Assembly: GCA_018398765.1 (NCBI GenBank)
Contig: JAHBMJ010000522.1
Coordinates: forward strand, 1-22,500
Reading direction: 5' to 3'
From: Chromera velia
Taxonomy: Eukaryota; Sar; Chromeraceae
Length of the DNA stretch: 22,500 bases
A program made the position numbers and the translations under genes. This document shows, piece after piece, positions 1 to 9,130 of this stretch; within the stretch, counting starts at the first letter, position 1; every line of letters starts with the position of its first letter. The notes under the pieces were generated by a model that made no database searches, was not told the DNA's origin, and saw nothing but the letters and a program-made list of their open reading frames with translations.

Positions 1-342
1 AAAGAAAAGAAAGAAAAAAAAAAAAAAAAAAAAAGGAAAGAAAGAAAGAAAGACACCGAGACAGGAAAAGAGAGAAAAGGAGGGGGGGAAGAGCAAGAGA
101 GAGGGGGAGACAGAGAGGGACAGGATGTTACGGGGAGAGGGGGGAGGGAGAGATAGAGGGGCGGGGGGGAGGGAGAGAGAGAGAGCGGGAGACAGAGACA
201 GACACAGAGAGAGTAAGAGGAAGAGGGAGATGGAGAGAGAGAGGAAGATGCAGGGGCATGGAAAGAGAGACGGAAACATAGGCAGACTCAATTCGCACTC
301 CAAAGCACGAGTAGACTAAATCGTACAATCAAATCTGCTTTT
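1..342. repeat. Purine-rich simple sequence downstream of the glycosyltransferase gene
   Basis: The plus strand is almost pure A/G: (GAAA)n and poly-A to about 55, then (GA)n and GGGGGAG tracts to about 280. Arg/Glu-rich reading frames in it arise from the GA repeat and have no independent support. It lies just past the stop codon of the minus-strand glycosyltransferase, so the proximal part is probably 3' UTR or spacer. I see no gene here. Confidence 0.8.
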
Positions 343-2382
343 CTATCTTTCGGTGGTGCTTCTCATGTCCTCTTCTTTCTGAGTCCCTGTTTGTTTTCTC
401 CCCCCTTTGCGGTTCCCATTTTGACTGGCCGTCTTCAATGGATACGCGACTTTTCGTTTCTTATTCATTTTTTTCCCGTTGTTGTTGCTGTTACTCAGAC
501 TTGATTTCGGTGGAATGGGAGCATCCGCAAGAAGATCTTCTCTCAACGGAGTTGCACGAAAGTCAATTCGGCATTCCAATTCTGCAAAATTCTCTTCTTT
601 TTGACATTCAGCAAGATCCTGGATATACTTCTGATGAGAAGTCAGAACTTGAAGTTGAAAATTTTGTTGTAGAATTTTCTCTAACTTTGCCCCTCTTTCG
701 CCTTCCATTCGATCGGACCAACCAGACATTTCCGGGTTCTCCAAAGCGAAGGGTACCAAAGACACCGTCATACCCCCCAACCGCGTGCCTTGGGGGAGCC
801 CCCAAAGGTTATAGTCCGCAAGGCACCTCTCAACCTCAGGCTGGTCGGGCATAAACACGGGTTGGTTCTCATACGGGAGACGGAGACGAGTATGGGCTCG
901 GGGCCCTATGCGTGGCGTCTCTTCCTTGCAATTTGACTCCAGATTCTTCAAAAGTTTCCGGAGAGAGTCGGATTGATTTTCGTTTCTCTCTTGTTTTTTT
1001 CTTTCGTCCGAGATAGAGGAGGTCTCAGAAGTTTTTGTACTTCGGTCAGAGACGGTACCGAGGTTTGGTGGGGGAGAGGGAAGGCCGAAAAAGTAGTGGT
1101 ACCAATAAGATATGGCCTCTCGGTTGAGAAGATACGCACCCGCACTCCAGAGGTGGTCTTGTTTGGGATGGCTGACACAGAGAGGGGGTGTGAATGCACG
1201 AATGCAGACTTCCGAAGATAGACGCTGCCCCCATTCAGAACAGCTCTCTCCCTCCTTTCTGTACACTTTTGCGTTGACAAAATCGTAATACGGTTTGTAA
1301 AACCCATCTCTGATTGTTAGCAGCTGTACACCCAGAGCCAGACGGTCTTTCTGTCCATCCAACAGACTCGCCCTCAGATGAGCATACCGTCTTAAGGTCT
1401 CACAGTCACCCCCCTCCAATCCGGTACCTGCAAACTTCTTCTGGTTCTTCACCATATTTCGCGGACACATTTGCGGTATGCGTTCCCCCACGATCCCGCA
1501 CTTTCCCTTCAGGGGGTCTCGAATCAGGGACTCTGCCTCTGAAAGAAGAGAAACCGCCCACCCCCTTCCACTCAAAGGAAGAGGCGGAGCAGACTCGACT
1601 GTGGCCTCTGCTGCTTCGGAGCCTGTTTCCCTTCCTTCTGCTGTGGCAGAGAAAGAAGAGACGACACTGCGATTGCCGGAGACGGCAGAGAAGGAGCCGA
1701 AGACAGATGAGGCAGACGGCCTCCACGTTTCAATTGCAGCAGAAGCATTCAGGTGGTCAAACAAAGGACGAAAGGAGATATCGTCCTCTGCAAACACTGC
1801 GACCTCATCTCCCCGAAGGAAAGCCGTTCTGATGGCGAGGATGTGAGAGACCAGACAGGCTGTGGTGCCAATCAGTTGCCGGGAACAATCTCCAGTCATG
1901 TCTATTTCTAGAGGACCTTCAAAAGGGGCAATCTGTTGCATGTCCGAGCAAAACTCTTTGACGTCACTAATGTCTAACCCCGACCCCAACCCCCACCCAG
2001 CTCCCGTGCCGAGTCCAGCGAGACTTGTGCAGTCGAGTGTGATCGAGTTGTTTTTACCCTCTGCCCCAGTCGTGTTCCAAAGAGATCGCGCGTACCCCGG
2101 AAATGCGGGTACTCTGACTGGCTCAAAGCCCATTCGATCGAATAGTTCTTCGTTTTCTTCCATGAAGCGCTTCCTGCGCTTTCTGCTCTTTGGCGTGTTG
2201 ATCCAGAAAACTGGGACGCGCTTTGGTGAAGAAAGCGGACCCGCGTCTGAGTGCTGGGGGGCATTGGCTGCAGGCATTTCTCGCAGCCAAAAGAGAAGAA
2301 GGAAAGAGATGGTTGCTAATCGGCAATTGCGGACCATCGGCTGCATGAGCGGTGTGCGGCTTGACAGCTCTGTTGTGAACAT
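343..2382 (-). CDS. GT25-like glycosyltransferase, type II membrane protein
   Basis: This is a single uninterrupted frame of 679 codons, the only long intronless gene in the window. I start it at the ATG at 2382-2380; the codon before it is TTG, and in-frame Met13 and Met16 are alternatives. A short basic stretch followed by a hydrophobic segment (about residues 20-34) looks like a signal anchor, placing the enzyme in the Golgi or ER lumen. The first strand RVPVFWINTPKSRKRRKRF (55-73), the helix ending CLVSHILAIRTAFLRG (176-191), the acidic motif AEDD (198-201) and a late WSAGAYLLNREA segment (412-423) follow the order of glycosyltransferase family 25 (N-terminal strand, SH motif, ED[D/E], 'AYL' segment). 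Family members transfer sugars to LPS or, in animals, galactose to collagen; donor and acceptor here are unknown. A Gly/Ser-rich insert (about 222-280) and a Lys/Asn-rich tail (about 630-679) are additions to the core. Weak overall conservation means an uncharacterised GT25-related family is possible. Confidence 0.75.
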   Translation of the reverse strand: MFTTELSSRTPLMQPMVRNCRLATISFLLLFWLREMPAANAPQHSDAGPLSSPKRVPVFWINTPKSRKRRKRFMEENEELFDRMGFEPVRVPAFPGYARSLWNTTGAEGKNNSITLDCTSLAGLGTGAGWGLGSGLDISDVKEFCSDMQQIAPFEGPLEIDMTGDCSRQLIGTTACLVSHILAIRTAFLRGDEVAVFAEDDISFRPLFDHLNASAAIETWRPSASSVFGSFSAVSGNRSVVSSFSATAEGRETGSEAAEATVESAPPLPLSGRGWAVSLLSEAESLIRDPLKGKCGIVGERIPQMCPRNMVKNQKKFAGTGLEGGDCETLRRYAHLRASLLDGQKDRLALGVQLLTIRDGFYKPYYDFVNAKVYRKEGESCSEWGQRLSSEVCIRAFTPPLCVSHPKQDHLWSAGAYLLNREAISYWYHYFFGLPSPPPNLGTVSDRSTKTSETSSISDERKKQERNENQSDSLRKLLKNLESNCKEETPRIGPRAHTRLRLPYENQPVFMPDQPEVERCLADYNLWGLPQGTRLGGMTVSLVPFALENPEMSGWSDRMEGERGAKLEKILQQNFQLQVLTSHQKYIQDLAECQKEENFAELECRIDFRATPLREDLLADAPIPPKSSLSNSNNNGKKMNKKRKVAYPLKTASQNGNRKGGRKQTGTQKEEDMRSTTER

Positions 2383-3618
2383 CAAGGTCAGTCAATCCAA
2401 TTGAGTGGAATCGACCAAATTTGGATTTGCATATTCAAACATTCTCTGTGTTTGGGAAGGCAGTCAATCCAGAGACAGGTACTTTTGGGCGTCTGAGGTA
2501 GAGGGATGTAATCACAGTGAAAGTTGACCGGCCCAAACTTGCGTTGGCTTTATTGACAGTCTAAAATTAACTGTGGTTTTGGAGGGCGGAGCGAGGCTTG
2601 AAGCATGTTCGCACGGAGCTCTCCGCCCGGGGGGCACTTAATCTCTCGCGACTCCTTCCTCCGACACACTGAGGCACATGCACAGGCCCCGGCATGCCCT
2701 CAAAACTTGACGTAGAAAACATGTATGCAGCGGCCCCTTTAAGAAAAAAACTTGGGAAGAGCTTTTGCAGTGCCGCGGGAATTAAGATGTTCCACCATGC
2801 ATCTGTTTGCTGCTTTGTTGCATTTCTCCTGCTTGCACTCTTGCTCTAAAGTTTTCATAAATTTTTCTTTCCCTTTTCCGTGTTATTCCGTGCTACACGC
2901 AGCTTGTTTGGCTTGGTTTGCATACTGTAGCGTTTAACATTTCTTTCGCTCTTATCAGTCTTTTAAGTCTTAATTTTTTCTCATCGGCATCCGACGTTTT
3001 TGATTTATCCTTCCTTCATGTTTTACCACTGGCAGGCCGTTTTGCGATATTTTATGACTTTTGAGCCTCTTTTTCATCTACTTCGGTCATCGTTTTTGTT
3101 CTCTGACCGTCGGTCTTCGTTAAGGGTCGTATAGGATCGCAACCATGGTTCGTTAACCTAGGTTATAAACGCAGGCTTTACCTTAGGTTTACGCTTCTGG
3201 GGATTGAACGTCTGCCGTCGCCTCTAAGGTTGGGCGGCAAGCCCACTATCATCATGCCTTCCTAGCTGGGTTCCACACCATTGGATGCATGTATAACCCT
3301 ACGCCGCCCAGGTCAATCAAATTTAAATTAAGTATAATCCCAATAAACTATAATTTAAAATGTCTTTACAGATGTTTTAAAACCGTAACTTTGACTGTTT
3401 ACTGCACTTTTTTTAAAAAAAAGCTAAGAAACAACAAATATTTTCTTAAGCACAATAATTAGATAAAACATATCTTAGATAAGATATACAACATCTTTGA
3501 CTTGGAATTTGTTAGAAAAAAAAAAAATGCAGAAAGCTTTTGAACATTACGACATTTAAAAAAGTGTACGTCTCTTTAGGTCCATCAATCTTAAAACTCC
3601 AAAACAGTGCATCATTCA
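2383..3618. other. Spacer between glycosyltransferase start and EF-hand gene 3' end
   Basis: This 1.2-kb spacer should hold the promoter of the minus-strand glycosyltransferase (side near 2383) and the 3' UTR of the EF-hand gene (side near 3618). No convincing coding exon is seen on either strand. It contains an 8-bp inverted repeat (GGGCGGAG at 2584-2591 with CTCCGCCC at 2621-2628), a TGGGCGGC/GCCGCCCA pair around 3230-3310, the palindrome AACCTAGGTT near 3157, and an AT-rich island at about 3310-3600. Confidence 0.6.
3310..3600. other. AT-rich island
   Basis: Composition shifts sharply from about half G+C to strongly A+T-rich with poly-A and poly-T runs, then reverts just before the stop codon of the EF-hand gene. 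It has no coding capacity. It could be the 3' UTR and cleavage region of that gene, or a decayed insertion. Confidence 0.6.
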
Positions 3619-4495
3619 TTAATTCTCCCCCATAAATGTCGGAGTGATATGGAATTTGTGGTCTTCGAACACCTCCAGCATGTCCGGGCGCTCGTCAATC
3701 TTCACTTCCAAAGCGGCTTCCAATACCTTCTCTGCAGTGAGGGGGGACAACTTCCAGAAGTTGTGATTGGTTCACCACTCTGTGAGTTGGTATGCTGAGA
3801 TTCAGCGGACGTCTCTGCGTCTACGGGATGTACTGCGAGCGGATGAGTGCACTCAGTCAGAGAAGTGAGTCTGTGATTACTTCCGTCGCTCTTTCAGAAG
3901 CAAAGGTAGCTCGGTGTGCAAAAATTGACGCAGAAATCTCTTCGCGTTTGTCGGGCAGGTGCATGCGTGGGCTACCGTGGGTGGGTGGGAGAGCGGGTAG
4001 GTGACCGAGTGATTGTAAAGCATCTAATTCAGAAAGGAATCCGGTGAATCACAAAACGGAGGCAAGAGGGGAACACAGATTCCCACACACAAGCGGAAAA
4101 AACAGAGAGGGAGGGAGAGGGGGAGAGGAAACAGGAGAAGGGAACAAAGACAGGCAGGCAGACGGACAGGGACAGTTGGTTAAGAAACGAACCTCGCAGC
4201 CGAAAGTACTCTTGAACCTTTGTGCGGAGTGCCTTGCCTGCAAAGGAAGAAATTCGACAGAGCAAAGGGAGAAATTCGACAGGGCAGCAAGTGAAGGGGT
4301 CAGAAAGAAAGGTCAATTCAAAACAGCTTGTTTCTTTTGTCCTCGGAGCATGCAGGCGCGTCCTCCAAGCAAAGAAAGAAAGCCCATGCACAGGACCACA
4401 GGAGCGTCAATCCTGTCCATGCGCAAGAAAGGGAGGGCCACTTGGAAACAAGAGACGACAAATGGAAAATGGGAAGTGGCGATTCAAAAAGAACA

Positions 4496-4567
<72 letters not shown>

Positions 4568-4593
4568 GCGCACGCACACGCACACGCACACGC

Positions 4594-4641
<48 letters not shown>

Positions 4642-5348
4642 ACACACACACACACAAACACAAATTCACACAAATTCACACACGCACACGCACAAACACA
4701 CACACACACACACACACACACGGACGTCTTCTCCTTCCCACTGGAGATCTGCTCCAAATTTGACTGTCAGTGAAGTGCCGGCCGGGGGAATTCAATTTTT
4801 GAACAGGGGAGAGAACTCGCAGATGATGCCGTCAGACGTTCACAAAAAGAATCAAATTGCTCAATTCAATTAACAACAACCGATTTCCGTTAGTTACGTG
4901 CCGACTGACTGATGTAGTCTCCTTGCGCCACCTGGGGACAGGTCTCTGCCATTGTGCGCTCTGCCACGCTGCAGAGACAAGAAAACACACAAAAAAACAG
5001 GCGCACACGTAGACAAGAAAAACTGATGGAATCCCTTGGGGGTTTCTGTCTGTACTTGGAGGACTTGTCTGCTACAGGTACATCTCCGAGTCCGTAGCCT
5101 CCCCCACGTTCTCTAGGCTTCTTTGCCTACTTGCCTGCCTGCCTGACTCCCTCTTTGCCTAGATCTCTTTGCTGGCTGACTGACTTGTGCAGTCTCTTCT
5201 GTTTGTCTCTTTGCTGACTGACTGACTGACTGACTGACTTGTGGAGTCTCTTCTGTTTGTCTCTTTGCTGACTGACTGACTGACTGACTGACTTGTGGAG
5301 TCTCTTCTGTTTGTCTCTTTGCTGACTGACTGACTGACTGACTGACTN

Positions 5349-5387
<39 letters not shown>

Positions 5388-5406
5388 GCACACGCACACG
5401 CAAACG

Positions 5407-5443
<37 letters not shown>

Positions 5444-6357
5444 GCGCGCGCGCACACACACACACGTACACACACACACACAAACACAAATTCACACAAA
5501 TTCACACACGCACACGCACAAACACACACACACACACACACACACACGGACGTCTTCTCCTTCCCACTGGAGATCTGCTCCAAATTTGACTGTCAGTGAA
5601 GTGCCGGCCGGGGGAATTCAATTTTTGAACAGGGGAGAGAACTCGCAGATGATGCCGTCAGACGTTCACAAAAAGAATCAAATTGCTCAATTCAATTAAC
5701 AACAACCGATTTCCGTTAGTTACGTGCCGACTGACTGATGTAGTCTCCTTGCGCCACCTGGGGACAGGTCTCTGCCATTGTGCGCTCTGCCACGCTGCAG
5801 AGACAAGAAAACACACAAAAAAACAGGCGCACACGTAGACAAGAAAAACTGATGGAATCCCTTGGGGGTTTCTGTCTGTACTTGGAGGACTTGTCTGCTA
5901 CAGGTACATCTCCGAGTCCGTAGCCTCCCCCACGTTCTCTAGGCTTCTTTGCCTACTTGCCTGCCTGCCTGACTCCCTCTTTGCCTAGATCTCTTTGCTG
6001 ACTGACTGACTTGTGCAGTCTCTTCTGTTTCTCTCTTTGCTGACTNCTGACTGACTGACTGACTGACTGACTTGTGGAGTCTCTTCTGTTTGTCGAAAGA
6101 GGCCCTTACAAGGGGGGGAGTGGAGACGCGGACGGTTTCTCTCCGACCTCCTACACCGCCGTTGATGGCCTGAATCATTCATCAATTAAGGTCCATACAG
6201 ATCATCAATTAATTGGGGTCCATACAGATCGAGATGCCCTTGCGTGCGGAGTACCCAACATCAAAGAGGCAGGCGGGGCACAAGCGTACGAAAGGATGCA
6301 GAAAAGCGCCTGAAAACATGCGAATTAGCCCCCACCCCCACCCACCCCAAACAGACG

Positions 6358-6389
<32 letters not shown>

Positions 6390-7041
6390 CAGAGCGAGAG
6401 GGACACATATAATAACGACTGACTGACTGACTGACTCGCCCCCCGACCGACCGCTTTGTGAACTCTCTGAATTCCTGCGGCCAGCTCCATCTTAAGTTTT
6501 CGGAGCTCCTGCACGTATGCATACCCAAACACAGTGCAAAGCGCTTGATAAACAAAGGAAAGGAATCGATCTTTGACAGATGTTTGTGCCATGCACATCC
6601 ATGCATTCCAGCGGGTTGCCTCTATGCCTGTATACCCTGCAGGCATCTCCGCGCTCTTGAGTTGACGGTTGCTTGCCGATTCTGATAAACCCGAATATGA
6701 ACCGAGAAACAATTAAGCGAGGGTCGTATTTCTGTGCCTGCCTGCCTGCCTGCGTGCCTGCCTGCCTGCCTGACTGAAATCGTCCAGCTGCCATGGTGTG
6801 AGAGGGAAATGAAAGAAAGAAAAGGCTGACGGAAGAAGGGCAAGTTGGCATAGATGCAAAATTTCAGCGAGCACACATTCAAACTAAAAACCGATCTCAT
6901 CAAAGCCATGGAGCCAAGGACAGCCGGAGGGACGGACATCCTTCAGCGGTTGCAGCTCCTTGTCGATTTGCATAGAGGCCCGACGGACGCGTGCAACCAT
7001 TGAAGCCCTTCGGAACTTCCGGTGAATCACGGGTTCCGCAT
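3619..7041 (-). CDS. EF-hand gene, exons 25-29: phosphosite-like motif and coiled-coil C-terminus
   Basis: Exon 25 encodes a very basic segment with two RRASM motifs (870-874 and 879-883), each matching the R-R-x-S consensus of basophilic kinases such as PKA. Exons 25-26 continue as [21 protein letters not shown], a probable coiled coil. Exon 27 (37 nt, [12 protein letters not shown]) lies in a duplicated block. Exon 28 reads [14 protein letters not shown] and exon 29 ends [20 protein letters not shown] and then six more residues before TAA at 3621-3619. The exon 29 acceptor is CCCCCCTCACTGCAG. Reading upstream of it in the same frame soon meets a TGA, which supports this intron boundary. Confidence 0.75.
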
Positions 7042-8863
7042 CTGCATGCATGGAGAGAAAAGAAAAGAATGGAAAAGAATATTCAAGCAGAGAGATTGAT
7101 AGACAGGGGCACACAATCATCCACTACAGGAATCTGAGCGCATCCGATTCTCAGATCCGCTGCTGTTGCCATGTGGCGCTGTCTTCTTCCTTTTTGGATC
7201 AAGGAGTCAAGACAAACAGATTGAAACACAAGCAGAACCTTGCAAGCCCTCTTTGTGCGGAGAGCAACACAGATCAACCGAAAGGCATGCAAACATTATC
7301 TTCGGACTTACCGCCTCACTTCAGTCAAGGATTCCAGTCAGATGATGCAAATGAAATGATTTGAACACAGCCGGAATACCCAAAGAGATCATCAAACAAC
7401 TGTACAGGCACGCTGCTTAGGTACCTGGATAGATTGTGTTGACCAAATGTGCGAGAGTAATCTTGCCCTCCATCTTAGAGTCCAGAAGTTGGAAGATGAT
7501 GTCCTGCAATGCATTGGGTTGCATTCATGCATCGATCCCTCGTTCATTTCTCGTGTGAACAGAGAGAGTGCTTGTCTGTCAAAGAGGCTGACACACATGC
7601 AGCAGGAAGGAGGCAGCTTGAATGTGTAAAAGCGTAAATATGAGGAGCTACCGGCTGCTGTCACTTTGTTTCGCAGGACCATGCATGCGCACAGATAGCA
7701 TAAAATTTCCATGGCGAGCAGGGAGAGAGGGAGGGACGAATGATCGATCTCCTTCAAATATAATTGACTCCTCCGAATACCTCTTCTTTGAATTCGTTGT
7801 CTGTTCATGCATGTGTACACATTTGGGTGCAACTGCATGTACATGATTCAAATAAGAACGCTTACAAAGACGCAAAGAAACACCCCCCCCCCAGTCCTCC
7901 TACCGTGTTGGCCTGTCCAATCTCATCAGATAATTTGATTGCAAAAAGCCACTGCTCGAAGAGGTTTTTGTCTACCCAGTGGGGCAACGCAGGCTCTCCC
8001 TCAGTTACACTGCCGCGTCTCCCTCTGTCTCTCTCTCTGTCTCGGTCCTTCTCTCTGTCCCTCTCTCTCTCTCGTTCACGCTCTCGGTCTGTCTCCGCTC
8101 CCCCCCCGGCAGCGCCCCCCTCTCCTCCCTCAGAGGAGTTCCCAAACATACGAAAACTCTCCACGATGTCCGACGGTTGATGCAACACCTGGATGATGTA
8201 TGGAGAGAAGAGGAAGTAGGCGGGTATCATGTTCGTCCATCATACAGAAATAAAAAACATAAAAATGTATGGAAAGAAAGTATGCAGGTATCATATTCGT
8301 CTATGATACAAAACAGTGACGTTGGATTGACAGTTTGACAAAGAGAAAGATGGAGGAAAGAAAGCATGTGTGCACGCATGTCTTCATTTCATTCACAAGA
8401 TGCATTATCTGTCTTTCGGTGGAAACAAAAGGAAAGAAAAGAAAAGAAAAGAAAAGAGGACCTCAAGCGGGACGCGCAAGACTTAATCCCTCGAGCCCTT
8501 TCACCCCTTTCAAAGATTGCTCTCAGCAGAAACAAAAGGCGATTGTGTTTGAGGCCGTGAAACTTCCTCTTCACAAGCATGCGACTCCTCTAAATACAGA
8601 AAAAAAAGTCGACACCCTCCTCCCCTCCCCCTATCCGGCTGACGTTTCTGAGGAGCATCACGAAATCCTTCAGCGCGTGGCTTGCTGCATCACACAGACG
8701 TTGATGGCGTTAGAGGCTCATAAAAACAAAACACGACGAGAAGTTTTTCATTAGAGCTAGGAAGAAGAAGCGATGGAGAGAGATAATAACATGCCCAGCT
8801 ACACTGACACACTGATTCGCTTACTGACTGACCAGCTGACTGACCGACTGACAGACTGAGACT

Positions 8864-8898
<35 letters not shown>

Positions 8899-9096
8899 TG
8901 ACGTGCGAAAGCCCGCATGGCTGCCTGCAGTTCGAATCTGTCAACATCTCCACTTCCGTCCGCGTCAATCACTGCATCCATCCATGCATTCATGAAAGTG
9001 GGAGAGGTTCGCATACATCGATAGCCAGGGAGGATCAGGTTGGTGTATAGATCTTCCCTTTCTTCTTTGCTGACTGACACACACACACACACACAG

Positions 9097-9130
<34 letters not shown>

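Noticed and set aside
3180-3310. Possible tRNA or tRNA-derived SINE on the minus strand
   Set aside because: GTTCAATCC fits a polymerase III B box, but the flanking bases cannot form the T stem, and no good A box or cloverleaf is visible.
4044-4873. Overlapping His/Thr- and Val/Cys-rich reading frames
   Set aside because: They are translations of the (CA)n array in several frames and both strands, inside an intron of the EF-hand gene model.
6209-6712. Minus-strand frame with a possible exon after TGTTTTCAG near 6305
   Set aside because: No donor gives a phase-compatible exon between exons 26 and 27, and the translation lacks the character of neighbouring exons.
8335-8754. Plus-strand frame ending [20 protein letters not shown]
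   Set aside because: It looks protein-like only because it is antisense to exon 22 (8684-8644), which is phase-compatible with its neighbours and fits the EF-hand context.
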